In this document: piece after piece, positions 9,198 through 18,243 of the stretch
How positions within the stretch are numbered: position 1 is the stretch's first letter
How the letters are laid out: every line of letters begins with the position of its first letter
NCBI RefSeq assembly: GCF_026625745.1
Contig: NZ_CP113061.1
Coordinates: forward strand, 1,079,501 to 1,143,500
DNA from: Asticcacaulis sp. SL142
GTDB taxonomy: Bacteria; Pseudomonadota; Alphaproteobacteria; Caulobacterales; Caulobacteraceae
DNA: 64,000 nucleotides
Direction of reading: 5' to 3'
The notes under the pieces: generated by a model
The model's input: the letters and a program-made list of their open reading frames with translations, nothing else
What the model was told of the DNA's origin: nothing
Databases searched by the model: none
Program-made: the position numbers and the translations under genes

Positions 9198-9647
9198 TCA
9201 GGATTTCAGCAAAATATCGCGCGCGGCATTGAGGGCGGCAGCCTTTTCCTTGGTGCCGCCCATGTCCGGGTGCGCGTCCTTCATCAACCGGCGATAGGTG
9301 CTCAATATGGTTTTGCGGTCGGCCCCTTCGCTCAGGCCCAACACCTTGAACGCCCCCGCCCGCGTCATATCGGTGCGCGCCGGTTGCGGGGACTTGTCGC
9401 CTTCATAGCGAAAGCGTGTGCCGCCTAAAAACGCCAGCGCCAGCAGGATAAGCGCGCCACCGATGATCCACTGTCCTCGAAACACGCTCATACCTCCTGA
9501 AATCAGCGTCATCAGCGCCAATAGGGCATTGATGGTGCCGCCCTGACGAATCCACGGGCCGGGCTTCAGCTTACCGGCCTTAGCCTTACGCCCCAACCAG
9601 ACCAGAAGGGCAAACCCGCCCAGCAGCGCACCCAGAATATAGATCAT
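9198..9647 (-). CDS. Membrane protein with C-terminal J-domain
   Basis: 149 residues. The N-terminal half holds two to three hydrophobic segments (ILGALLGGFALLVWLG; NALLALMTLISGG; IIGGALILLALAFLGG). The last about 55 residues form a J-domain (GAFKVLGLSEGADRKTILST, then YRRLMKDAHPDMGG with the HPD motif). J-domains recruit DnaK, and a membrane-tethered one would place the chaperone at the inner membrane. This matches the DnaJ-domain protein family often seen in alphaproteobacteria (type III J proteins). The ATG (9645-9647) begins at the base after the mipZ stop, showing translational coupling. Confidence 0.85.
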   Translation of the reverse strand: MIYILGALLGGFALLVWLGRKAKAGKLKPGPWIRQGGTINALLALMTLISGGMSVFRGQWIIGGALILLALAFLGGTRFRYEGDKSPQPARTDMTRAGAFKVLGLSEGADRKTILSTYRRLMKDAHPDMGGTKEKAAALNAARDILLKS

Positions 9648-10523
9648 CTATGCCTGAACGCGTTCGCGCTCATCCTCATCCATAGTACCCGCAATTTGGG
9701 CACCCTGTTCGAGATTAAGCTCAATCATCACGCTGCGCAATTCCTGACGCGCGGCAACGTGCGCCAGAGACACCGCCACCGGTCGGACATCGCTGCTTAA
9801 GTCCGCCACCGTCAGGCCAAACGGGAACAGCTCACGATAGATGACCCGGTCGCGTAAACCGGCCGAAACGCGAAACCCCACCCGCTTGGACAGGGCGGCA
9901 ACCCGCTCATCGACCCGCTTACGGTTGCGGGCTTCGGTCGTGGCCAGACGGTTGCGCAGGACCACCCAGTCGATGCTCTGGCCATTTTCAATGGCGCGGT
10001 GCTTACGGGCATTCCACACGGTTTCGGAATAGATGGACGGCCGCTTGAGGTCGAGCGTGACCGGATCAACCTGCCCCAGCAGGTCAAAGTCGATAAAGCT
10101 GTCGTTCATCGGCGTCAGGATCAGGTCGGCGCACATATGGGCGCGGCGCGACATGGCCGAGTCCCCGCCCGGTGTGTCGATCACCACCATGTTGCAGGTC
10201 GCCAGCGCCTCCCCCAGCGCGCGGTCAAAGGCCTCAACCGCTACGTCTTCGGGGGCATCGACCAGTTTGGCGGGCGTGTCATGCAGGAACGGCTCAAACG
10301 CCTGCGGCAGATCCTTGCCATTGGCAGCGGCCCACACCTGACGGTTCGAGAAAAAACGCGCCAGTGAGCGTTGACGCAGATCAAGGTCGATAAAGGCCAC
10401 CGACTTTCCCTGATGCAGCAGGGCCACGGCGATGTGCATGGCGACCGTCGATTTGCCCGCCCCGCCTTTTTCGTTGCCGAACACCAAAATGCGTGCTGGC
10501 CCAGATGCCTGTTTAAACGCCAA
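9648..10523 (-). CDS. mipZ: Division-plane positioning ATPase MipZ
   Basis: ParA-family ATPase that forms a bipolar gradient through ParB and blocks FtsZ ring assembly near the poles in Caulobacter. 291 residues. The deviant Walker A is FGNEKGGAGKSTVAMH, with DTPGGD as the Walker B/switch region and the MipZ-specific C-terminal block GLRDRVIYRELFPFGLTVADL. I place the start at TTG 10523: AGGAG at 10532-10536 lies 8 bases upstream, and the frame beyond that is repeat DNA. A non-ATG start may keep expression low. It heads a tight operon with the J-domain protein and the astacin protease. Confidence 0.93.
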   Translation of the reverse strand: MAFKQASGPARILVFGNEKGGAGKSTVAMHIAVALLHQGKSVAFIDLDLRQRSLARFFSNRQVWAAANGKDLPQAFEPFLHDTPAKLVDAPEDVAVEAFDRALGEALATCNMVVIDTPGGDSAMSRRAHMCADLILTPMNDSFIDFDLLGQVDPVTLDLKRPSIYSETVWNARKHRAIENGQSIDWVVLRNRLATTEARNRKRVDERVAALSKRVGFRVSAGLRDRVIYRELFPFGLTVADLSSDVRPVAVSLAHVAARQELRSVMIELNLEQGAQIAGTMDEDERERVQA

Positions 10524-10544
10524 ACCAATTACTCCTGATAATTT

Positions 10545-10683
10545 TCTCCTCCCTATCGAGCCATCGTGGCGAAGATGGGGAGGTGGCTGTGAGCGTAGCG
10601 AACAGACGGAGGGGTACTTCATACGAAAGATACCCCTCCGCCTCGTGAACTCGGCACCTCCCCACGCAAGCGTAGGGAGGAGG
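10545..10683. repeat. Two REP-like units upstream of mipZ (CCCCTCCGTC family, copies 5 and 6)
   Basis: Unit one is 10545-10616 (TCTCCTCCC ... GACGGAGGGGTA). Unit two is 10631-10683 (TACCCCTCCG ... GGGAGGAGG). They are arranged tail to head-out, the opposite order to the pairs at 1 and 3429. The first unit begins only 9 bases from the ribosome site of mipZ, so its hairpin would be in the mipZ leader. Confidence 0.85.
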
Positions 10684-10778
10684 TAAAATTTATCCCCCTA
10701 ATGTCGCGCCGTGGTAGCTTTGGTCAATGCACCCGACGCATCAAACATAGGGATGAGCCGGGCTTTTGCACACAAAAT

Positions 10779-12431
10779 TTACGCTTTCTTAACCAGAGCC
10801 TTCGCCGATTGTGGTTTATCGGACTTAACCCCAAGGGCTGCCAGCGCGATCAGGGCGGGCACCAGCGCCGTCTCGCGACCGGCAATGGCGAAATAGCGCG
10901 GCTGCCATTGCGGCCGGAACTTTTCCTTATAGGCCCGCAAGCCCTCGAAATTATAGATCTCGCCGCCGAAGGTATAGATCAGCGACCCAAGCTTGGACCA
11001 CAGCGGGCTGAGCGGCCCGGCCTCAAGCCCGGCCAGCGGCGCCAGCCCCAGACTGAAATAGCGATATCCGGCGTCACGACTATAGAAAATCAGTTGCAGG
11101 AACAGATATTCCATAATCCCGTGCGGCGCGTCCGTATCATAGCGCATCAGATCAAGACTAAGCTCGCTGCGGTCGCCGGTCGGCCACAGATTGGCAAAGG
11201 CCATGATCTTACCGTCCATGCGCACCACCGCCACCGGCATCAGGCGGATATAGGTCTCATCGAAAAAGCCGAGCGAATATTTCTTTTCTTTCGCCCCCTT
11301 GGATTTCAGCCAGATGTCGGAGACTTCGCGCAGCCGCGGCAGTTCCGGCTCGATCTGTTCGGGCGGAATGACTTCAAAGGTCGCGGTGCCGTCATATTTT
11401 TTAAGGGTCTGGCGCAGATTGATGCCCTTTTTGCCCGCGGTCGTGAAGGCATTGACATCCACCATCGCCTCCTCCCCGATCTTATAGGGCGTAAGGCCCA
11501 GATCGATGATCAACGGCAGCATGGCGGGGGTAATCTGGTAAAAGGACAGCTTGGCCTTGGCCAGAGACGCCATGTCTTTGAGTTGCCAGCACAGTTGCGT
11601 GCGGTGGGCTTCATCGCCGACCGGCTCACCCATGACGACCCATTGCTTACCGCTGATGCCGTACATCACAAACGCCTTACGGTCGTCACTCCACAGGATA
11701 TGCTTATCACGCAACAACGCCAGCCACGCCTGGGGGTTTACCGATTCCGACACGACCTCATGCAGGTCGGACAGGTCATCTTCATCCGGCATGGGGGGTG
11801 CGGCCCGCGCCACGCCAAACAGGCGGTAGAGCGCAAACACCCCGACCGTCACCACCATGATCACCAGCCCGCGCAGGAAGCGCGACGCCGACGCCTCATA
11901 CTCAAACTGCCCCCATAGCCTATGGGCATAGGGCACCTGCTCATAGGCATAGAAACCGCCCAGCCCGATCAGCAGGAGAGTCACGCCGATAACCCCCATC
12001 CACAGGGGCCGCACCTTAAGCGTCAGCAGTTGCGACTTGCGCCGAAAGGCCTGCTTGCACGGCACCAGCAGGGCTGCACAGACCACAAGCACCACCGCCG
12101 GGGCGACCGCCAGTTCCCGCGTCAGCGACACCACCGCCCCCAGCAACAGGAGCGCTATGGCCATATACCAGGCGGTATCGACCCGCTCCCACAGCCCGCG
12201 CGCCACCAGAATCAGCAGCACCGCAATCGCCGTGCCCGCCATATGGGAGATTTCAACCAGTTCCAGCGGCAGCAGACGCTGCACCACCGGCAGAGCCTCA
12301 GGATCGATCGGCGTCAGCACCAGCAGCAGCAGCACGACCCCAATGACAAAGGTCATCACACCAAACAGCTTGGGCACAAGGCGAGTCGCCGCATCGATCA
12401 GCAGTTGATTGACGTTGAGCCGGGTGGCCAT
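10779..12431 (-). CDS. Short MprF-like phosphatidylglycerol lysyltransferase-domain protein (DUF2156)
   Basis: 550 residues. The N-terminal about 220 residues carry roughly six membrane helices. The C-terminal about 310 residues match the GNAT-like aminoacyl transferase domain of MprF, with WVVMGEPVGD, LDLMRYD and LGLAPLAGL plus the terminal KEKFRPQW segment. Full-length MprF enzymes have about 14 helices and 850 residues, including the flippase. Here the flippase half is missing, as in several Gram-negative LPG/APG synthases. Predicted role: aminoacylation of phosphatidylglycerol at the inner membrane, altering surface charge. Monocistronic; the specificity (Lys or Ala) cannot be read from the sequence. 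Confidence 0.85.
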   Translation of the reverse strand: MATRLNVNQLLIDAATRLVPKLFGVMTFVIGVVLLLLVLTPIDPEALPVVQRLLPLELVEISHMAGTAIAVLLILVARGLWERVDTAWYMAIALLLLGAVVSLTRELAVAPAVVLVVCAALLVPCKQAFRRKSQLLTLKVRPLWMGVIGVTLLLIGLGGFYAYEQVPYAHRLWGQFEYEASASRFLRGLVIMVVTVGVFALYRLFGVARAAPPMPDEDDLSDLHEVVSESVNPQAWLALLRDKHILWSDDRKAFVMYGISGKQWVVMGEPVGDEAHRTQLCWQLKDMASLAKAKLSFYQITPAMLPLIIDLGLTPYKIGEEAMVDVNAFTTAGKKGINLRQTLKKYDGTATFEVIPPEQIEPELPRLREVSDIWLKSKGAKEKKYSLGFFDETYIRLMPVAVVRMDGKIMAFANLWPTGDRSELSLDLMRYDTDAPHGIMEYLFLQLIFYSRDAGYRYFSLGLAPLAGLEAGPLSPLWSKLGSLIYTFGGEIYNFEGLRAYKEKFRPQWQPRYFAIAGRETALVPALIALAALGVKSDKPQSAKALVKKA

Positions 12432-12831
12432 AGATAAAAACCTTACAGCGACCGAATCCTTTTAGCGGCCCACCTCATCATAGCCCGACCGCACCACAAC
12501 ACTAAATCTTTTCAGAATAATTTTACACGTAAATAAAGCCGAAATTATTTATAGAATAAAATATAAATTACATTTACAAATACAGTTTAGATGCAAAAAT
12601 GAAAGCGCAACACACCACCGCAATCAAAACAAAGACCACATATATACACATTATTATTTCGAAAAAATCACAGTAAAAATTATAAATAATCGATAAGTTA
12701 ACAGCCTTTAGCCATAATTCCGCCCTTATAATATTGCCAGCCGTTTTGAAATGCTCTAACTTTCCCCTTCAAATCAAAACGGCCCATAGCCCTGTCAGGT
12801 TATAAATGGCGCCTCGTGTGGGGACTTTGCA
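12432..12831. other. AT-rich intergenic region before the signalling operon
   Basis: About 400 bases with no ORF. The block 12510-12730 is strikingly AT-rich against the GC-rich chromosome. A weak sigma70 candidate is TTGAAA (12746-12751), 17 bases, TCAAAT (12769-12774). TATAAA at 12801 is a second possible -10. I see no EcfG-type GGAAC...CGTT element and no terminator. The receiver-protein ribosome site is GGGGAC near 12820. Confidence 0.5.
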
Positions 12832-13203
12832 ATGAAGATTCTGATTGTTGAGGACAATGAAGCCCTCGCCCAAACGACCGGCTGGATCGTCGAAATGTTC
12901 GGCCATGACTACCGTTTCAGCCACACCGCCGACAGCGCCCTTGCGGCGGCGGCTGAGTACAAACCGCACGTCATCATCATGGATATCGGCCTGCCCGGTA
13001 TGAACGGCTATGACCTGTGCCGTCTGATGCGCGCGCAACCGCACCTGTCGGAGACAGTATTCATTGCCCAGACCGGTCGCGCCGAACCTGAACACCGGCA
13101 GATGGCCGAAGATGCCGGGTTTCACCACCATCTGGTCAAGCCGGTCAATATTGAAAAATTACAGGCAACCCTGGATGACATAGCCCAGAATGTGGCGGCC
13201 TAG
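12832..13203 (+). CDS. Single-domain response regulator
   Basis: 123 residues, receiver domain only. Acidic pocket IVEDN at the N-terminus, phosphoacceptor aspartate in IIMDIGLPGMNG (about residue 51), the conserved Thr within IAQTG and Lys in LVKPV. No output domain, so it acts as a phosphate shuttle or sink or by protein contact. It closely resembles the C-terminal receiver of the kinase at 18244 (shared AQTTxW, IAQTG and GFxHHxxKPV), pointing to duplication. First gene of the operon, 59 bases before the large hybrid kinase. Confidence 0.93.
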   Translation: MKILIVEDNEALAQTTGWIVEMFGHDYRFSHTADSALAAAAEYKPHVIIMDIGLPGMNGYDLCRLMRAQPHLSETVFIAQTGRAEPEHRQMAEDAGFHHHLVKPVNIEKLQATLDDIAQNVAA

Positions 13204-13262
13204 TTTATCCGCCGCTTAATAATGCCTGTGTAAGAGTCTGTATTTTGGGGGATTCTGTTCGT

Positions 13263-16200
13263 ATGCCGAACACGATTAAGTTTTCGCTATCTGACCGTGC
13301 CGCGCGCGCTGATCTCGGCATATTACTAAGCCTGATCGTCGTCGGCCTGTTCTTTGTTATCACCGGTGCCATTTCCTATAATAACATCCATACCCTGAAC
13401 CGCGACACCCGCCAGGTGACGCAGACCCATGATGTGCTTTTGGCCTTGAGTGAAGTCATGTCGTCTATGAAGGATGCCGAAACCGGACAACGCGGCTATA
13501 TCATCACCGGCGACAGCGCCTATCTGACACCCTATTCTACCGGCCTGAATGGTGTTCAGGCGCAATTGTCAAATCTTGACCGCCTGATGACCGACACGAC
13601 CAACCAGCGTCAGCGGCTATCGATTCTAAGAGGGCTGGTCGCCGCCAAGACTGACGAGTTGGCGCGCACGCTCGACATCCGGCGCACGCGCGGCATGGCC
13701 GCGGCTCAGGAAGAGGTCAACAGACACCTTGGCAAAAACCATATGGATGCCATCCGTCTGCATGTGCAGGAAATGCAGTCATTTGAGCGTCAAAGGCGCA
13801 CCGAGCGTCTGAATGAAATGGAAAGAGCCTACCGGGCGACGGTCGTCAGTGTCGTCACAGCCGCCATTCTCGGACTGATCCTGACCATAATTGTCGGTGT
13901 CATTGTACGCCGCTCGACTATGGAGCGCCGCCGTCAGGAATGGCTGCAATCCGCTCAGGTCGGCTTAAGCGAGGCCATGCTGGGCGAACTGCGGCTCGAT
14001 CAGTTGGGCAAGAATATTCTGGGCTTTCTGGCTGAGTTCACCGGCGCCCACGCCGCCGCGTTTTATGCCAAGGACGGCGGCATCTTCAAGCAGGTCGCAA
14101 CCTTTGGAGTCCCGCCGGAAAACGACCTGCCCCTGACCTTTGGGCCCGGTGACGGCCTGCCGGGTCAGGCGGTGCTCAAAGCCGGGGCCATCGTCATTGA
14201 AAACATGCCGGGTAGCGACAGCCTGACGGTCGGCACAAGCCTTGGGCAGTGGCGGCCGCGCCATCTGGCCCTTGTGGGCGTCGACTCCGATGGTCAGGTC
14301 GACGGCGTCATCGAACTGGGCTTCATCAATCCGATGCCGGCGGCGATTGACGCCTTGCTGGAGCGGGCGGCAGAGTCCGTATCGGTCGCGATCAAGTCGG
14401 CCAATTACCGCGCCTCCCTGCAAAACCTGCTGGAGGAAACCCAGCGCCAGTCCGAAGAACTTCAGACTCAATCCGAAGAACTGCGCGTAAATAACGAAGA
14501 ACTCGAAGAACAGAGCCGCGCACTTCGCGAATCGCAACTGCGTCTGGAGCAACAGCAGGCCGAACTGGAACAGACCAATGTCCAGTTGTCCGAACAGGCG
14601 CGGTTGCTGGAGGTTCAGCGCGATGACCTGTCGCGGTCCCAATCTGAAATCGCCCTCAAGGCGCAGGAACTGGAGCAGGCCAGCCGGTATAAGTCCGATT
14701 TCCTGGCCAATATGTCCCACGAACTGCGCACTCCGCTCAATTCGTCGCTTATTCTGGCCAAGCTTTTGGGCGACAATTCTGAAGGCAACCTGACCGACGA
14801 ACAGATCAAGTTTGCCCGCACCATTCAATCATCGGGCAACGACCTGTTGCTGCTGATCAACGATATTCTCGACCTGTCCAAGATCGAAGCCGGTCAGATG
14901 GACATCCGGCCGGAGACCGTATCGATTAAACGCCTTGTCAGCGACATGACACGCACCTTTGATCCGGTCGCGGGCGATAAGGGGCTGAAATTCAGTACCT
15001 TTGTTGAACCGGGTGTAGCCGAGATGATCGAGACCGACCGCCTGCGTCTTGAGCAAATCCTGAAAAACCTGCTGTCCAACGCGTTCAAGTTCACCGAAAG
15101 CGGCGAAGTGCGTCTGCGGGTGCAGACGGCGGCGAACGGCAAGGTGGCGTTCAGCGTCACCGACACCGGCATCGGCATTTCCGAAGACCATCAGGCCACC
15201 GTCTTTGATGCGTTCAGGCAAGCGGATGGCACAATCAGCCGTAAATATGGCGGCACGGGCCTTGGGCTGTCGATCTCACGCGAACTGGCGCGGCTGCTGG
15301 GAGGGGTCATAACGCTGAAAAGCGCCTATGGTCAGGGCTCGACCTTTGCCGTCACCATTCCGGTCATCTATGATCCCGCCGGTATTGCCGTGCGTGATGC
15401 CCTGCCGATGTCGGTCACGCCGGACATGGCGACGCCACAGGTTTCAGTCTCTGGCACCGCAAACTCTGGCACCGCAAAGCCCCGTGCGAAAAAGGCTCTG
15501 GCCGGTCGCACGGCCATGGACGACACTCTGCTGACCGCATCGGCGGCGCAGGATGACCGCGATAAGTTAGAGCCCGACAGTCGCACCATCATGGTGGTGG
15601 AGGACGATGAAGCCTTTGCGCGCATTCTGTTTGATATGGCCCACGAACTGGGCTTTAAGTGCCTGGTCGCCCACACGGCTGAGGATGCCCTCAGTGTTGC
15701 CCGCCAGTACCTGCCGCAGGCCGTGGTGCTTGATGTCGGCCTGCCCGACCATTCGGGCTTATCGGTTCTGGACCGGCTCAAGCGCGACCCGCGTACCCGC
15801 CATATTCCCGTCCATGTCGTCTCGGCGGAGGACTATACCCACGCCGCCCTGTCGCTGGGGGCCATCGGCTACATGCTGAAACCGGTCAAGCGCGAGGAAC
15901 TGGTCGAGGCGTTTATCATGCTGGAATCGCGTCTGGCCTCTGGGATGCGCCGTATCCTGATTGTTGAGGACGATGACGTGCAGCGCGACAGCGTGGCCCG
16001 CCTGCTGCAAACCACGGATGTGGAAACGGTCGCGGTCGGCACCGCCGCCGAGTGCCTGGAGAAACTAAAAGAAGAAACCTTCGACTGCATGGTGCTGGAC
16101 TTGTCCCTGCCCGATCAGTCCGGCTATTCCTTGCTGGAGACGCTTAGCCAGGAAGACGCCTATGCCTTCCCGCCGGTGATCGTCTATACCGGTCGCGACC

Positions 16201-16766
16201 TGTCGAGCGATGATGAGCAGAAACTGCGCCGCTACTCCAAGTCGATCATCATTAAGGGCGCCAAGTCGCCGGAACGGCTGCTTGATGAGGTCACCCTGTT
16301 CCTGCATAAGGTTGTGTCTGAACTGTCGCCCGAACAGCAAAAGATGATCAAAAAAGCCAAGAACCGCGACGCCATGCTGGAAGGACGCCGGATTCTGGTG
16401 GTCGAAGACGATGTGCGCAATGTCTATGCCGTCACCAACATCTTTGAGCCATTAGGGGCCATCGTCCAGATCGCCCGCAATGGCCGTGAGGCGCTGGAGG
16501 CCCTGACCGAGGCGCAAGGGTCACCCAAAACCGCCGTGGACCTGGTGCTGATGGACGTCATGATGCCGGAAATGGACGGCCTGACCGCCACGCGCGAAAT
16601 CAGGAAAAACCCCGACTGGTCTAAGCTGCCGGTGATCATGCTGACCGCCAAGGCCATGAAGGACGATCAGGAACGCTGCATCGACGCCGGCGCCAACGAC
16701 TATATGGCCAAGCCGCTTGATGTCGAAAAACTGGTCTCACTGGTGCGCGTGTGGATGCCCAGATAG
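13263..16766 (+). CDS. Hybrid sensor histidine kinase: CHASE3-GAF-HisKA-HATPase-REC-REC-REC
   Basis: 1167 residues from ATG 13263, with GGGGGA about 10 bases upstream; a TTG at 13245 is also in frame. TM1 is about 16-36, the periplasmic CHASE3 domain 37-185 (KDAETGQRGYIITGDSAYL) and TM2 190-214. A GAF domain follows (about 232-375), then a long coiled coil rich in E and Q (382-476). HisKA has FLANMSHELRTPLNS, with the phosphoacceptor His near 486. The HATPase (596-700) carries NLLSNAFKFT and GTGLGLSIS. Three receivers follow at about 775-890, 896-1016 and 1043-1166, with aspartates in LDVGLPD, LDLSLPD and MDVMMPEMDG. It probably senses an extracytoplasmic cue and integrates it with a GAF ligand. 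Followed 18 bases later by cheR. Confidence 0.95.
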   Translation: MPNTIKFSLSDRAARADLGILLSLIVVGLFFVITGAISYNNIHTLNRDTRQVTQTHDVLLALSEVMSSMKDAETGQRGYIITGDSAYLTPYSTGLNGVQAQLSNLDRLMTDTTNQRQRLSILRGLVAAKTDELARTLDIRRTRGMAAAQEEVNRHLGKNHMDAIRLHVQEMQSFERQRRTERLNEMERAYRATVVSVVTAAILGLILTIIVGVIVRRSTMERRRQEWLQSAQVGLSEAMLGELRLDQLGKNILGFLAEFTGAHAAAFYAKDGGIFKQVATFGVPPENDLPLTFGPGDGLPGQAVLKAGAIVIENMPGSDSLTVGTSLGQWRPRHLALVGVDSDGQVDGVIELGFINPMPAAIDALLERAAESVSVAIKSANYRASLQNLLEETQRQSEELQTQSEELRVNNEELEEQSRALRESQLRLEQQQAELEQTNVQLSEQARLLEVQRDDLSRSQSEIALKAQELEQASRYKSDFLANMSHELRTPLNSSLILAKLLGDNSEGNLTDEQIKFARTIQSSGNDLLLLINDILDLSKIEAGQMDIRPETVSIKRLVSDMTRTFDPVAGDKGLKFSTFVEPGVAEMIETDRLRLEQILKNLLSNAFKFTESGEVRLRVQTAANGKVAFSVTDTGIGISEDHQATVFDAFRQADGTISRKYGGTGLGLSISRELARLLGGVITLKSAYGQGSTFAVTIPVIYDPAGIAVRDALPMSVTPDMATPQVSVSGTANSGTAKPRAKKALAGRTAMDDTLLTASAAQDDRDKLEPDSRTIMVVEDDEAFARILFDMAHELGFKCLVAHTAEDALSVARQYLPQAVVLDVGLPDHSGLSVLDRLKRDPRTRHIPVHVVSAEDYTHAALSLGAIGYMLKPVKREELVEAFIMLESRLASGMRRILIVEDDDVQRDSVARLLQTTDVETVAVGTAAECLEKLKEETFDCMVLDLSLPDQSGYSLLETLSQEDAYAFPPVIVYTGRDLSSDDEQKLRRYSKSIIIKGAKSPERLLDEVTLFLHKVVSELSPEQQKMIKKAKNRDAMLEGRRILVVEDDVRNVYAVTNIFEPLGAIVQIARNGREALEALTEAQGSPKTAVDLVLMDVMMPEMDGLTATREIRKNPDWSKLPVIMLTAKAMKDDQERCIDAGANDYMAKPLDVEKLVSLVRVWMPR

Positions 16767-16784
16767 GATCAATAAGATAACCTC

Positions 16785-17621
16785 ATGCCAAACGCCATCG
16801 CCCGCACCGAAGACATAGAATTACGCCTGCTGCTGGAGGCGATCTTCCTGAAATATCATTATGATTTCAGGCACTATGCGCTGGCGTCGATCAAGCGCCG
16901 CCTCACCCAGGCGCGTGACCGGTTCGGGTGCCGCTCGTTTTCTCAGCTTCAGGATATGGTGCTGAATGAAGCCGGCATGATGGATGAGTTGCTGGGGTAT
17001 CTGACGGTGCAGGTATCCGAGTTGTTTCGCGACCCGGCCTATTTCCGGGCCATCCGTGAAAAGGTGGTGCCGCATCTTTTGACCTATCCGTCGCTCAAGG
17101 TCTGGATCGCGGGCTGTTCGACGGGTGAAGAACTCTATTCCTTCGCGATATTGTTTCGGGAAGAGGGCCTCGAAGACCGCACCCTGTTCTACGCCACGGA
17201 CATTAATGGCGACTCCCTGCGCAAGGCTGAAATGGGCGTGTATGCCCTCGACCGAATGAAGCTGTTCACTGAAAACCACCGCCTGTCGGGCGGTAAGTCG
17301 TCCCTGTCAGACTATTATACGGCAGGCTATGGAGCGGCGACCTTTGATAAATCTCTGCGCAAACGCACGGTATTTTCCGACCATTCTCTGGTGACCGATG
17401 CGGTGTTTGCCGAAACCCAGTTTGTGTCCTGCCGCAATGTGCTGATCTATTTCACCAAGGATTTACAAACGCGTGCCATCGGTTTGTTCAAGGACTCCCT
17501 GACCCGCAACGGCTTTCTGGGGCTGGGGGCCAAGGAAACCCTGCGCTTTTCGCCCCATGCCGATGAATTCACTGAATTTTCGCGCGATGAACGCCTGTAT
17601 CAGAAGCGCGGGGGTATCTGA
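16785..17621 (+). CDS. CheR-type protein-glutamate methyltransferase
   Basis: 278 residues, the usual length for CheR. It has the N-terminal helical domain (HYDFRHYALASIKRRL), then the SAM-binding domain with VWIAGCSTGEELYSFAI, ATDIN and FVSCRNVLIYF. CheR methylates glutamates on chemoreceptors. No receptor is encoded nearby, so the target may be the coiled coil of the adjacent kinase or another protein. No TPR or pentapeptide-binding extension is visible. Overlaps the next gene by one base (TGATG). Confidence 0.93.
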   Translation: MPNAIARTEDIELRLLLEAIFLKYHYDFRHYALASIKRRLTQARDRFGCRSFSQLQDMVLNEAGMMDELLGYLTVQVSELFRDPAYFRAIREKVVPHLLTYPSLKVWIAGCSTGEELYSFAILFREEGLEDRTLFYATDINGDSLRKAEMGVYALDRMKLFTENHRLSGGKSSLSDYYTAGYGAATFDKSLRKRTVFSDHSLVTDAVFAETQFVSCRNVLIYFTKDLQTRAIGLFKDSLTRNGFLGLGAKETLRFSPHADEFTEFSRDERLYQKRGGI

Positions 17622-18199
17622 TGCCAGAGGCCGCCCATAAACCCTATCGTGCCGTGGTCATCGGTGCGTCTGCCGGGGGATTGAAAGCCCTGTCGGCGAT
17701 CCTGCCTCACCTGCCCGCCGACTATCCGTTGCCGATCATGGTCGTTATCCATGTGCCGCCGCACCGCCGCAGCCTGATCGCCCCCCTGTTTGAGGAAAAA
17801 TCGCAGGTGCGCGTGATAGAGGCCGAAGATAAAACCCCGCTGACCGGCGGCGGCGTCTTTTTCGCGCCGCCCGACTATCATTTGCTGGTGGAACGCAGTT
17901 TTGAACTGTCGCTGTCGTCCGAAGAACCGGTGCTGTTTTCACGCCCGTCTATTGACGTTCTGTTTGAGACGGCGGCGGATGCTTATGGTGACGGCCTGAT
18001 TGGTGTTATACTGACCGGGGCGAATAATGACGGGGCAGCGGGCCTTAAGGCGGTGATGGCTTATGGCGGTAAGGGCTTGATCCAGACCCCCGCCACCGCC
18101 TTTGCCCGCGCCATGCCCGAAGCGGCGATCGAAGCCTGCCCATCCGCATTGATTTTAGATTTGGACGACATTCTACTGGAACTGAAAAACGCCGCCTGA
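17621..18199 (+). CDS. Stand-alone CheB-type methylesterase
   Basis: 192 residues, equal to the CheB catalytic domain alone; the usual N-terminal receiver is missing. The catalytic triad is visible as Ser in VIGASAGG, His in MVVIHVPPHRRS and Asp in LTGANNDGAAG. It removes methyl groups from, or deamidates, the substrates of CheR. Lacking a receiver, it cannot be activated by direct phosphorylation, so a receiver in trans (12832 or the kinase receivers) may regulate it. Translationally coupled to cheR. The gene is followed by a 44-base gap to the second kinase. Confidence 0.93.
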   Translation: MPEAAHKPYRAVVIGASAGGLKALSAILPHLPADYPLPIMVVIHVPPHRRSLIAPLFEEKSQVRVIEAEDKTPLTGGGVFFAPPDYHLLVERSFELSLSSEEPVLFSRPSIDVLFETAADAYGDGLIGVILTGANNDGAAGLKAVMAYGGKGLIQTPATAFARAMPEAAIEACPSALILDLDDILLELKNAA

Positions 18200-18243
18200 C
18201 ACCAGCCTGACTATGAATTTACGTAACAGAGACCGAACCTTAT

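Noticed and set aside
9648-10622. mipZ extended to an upstream ATG at 10622
   Set aside because: The extra 33 codons are the repeat element. TTG 10523 has AGGAG at ideal spacing and starts where MipZ homologues start.
10701-11918. 405-codon plus-strand frame opposite the MprF-like gene
   Set aside because: Shadow of the real gene: no recognisable domain and an atypical composition.
12432-12831. General-stress (EcfG) promoter for the signalling operon
   Set aside because: No GGAAC with a correctly spaced CGTT was found. The region is merely AT-rich with weak sigma70-like matches.
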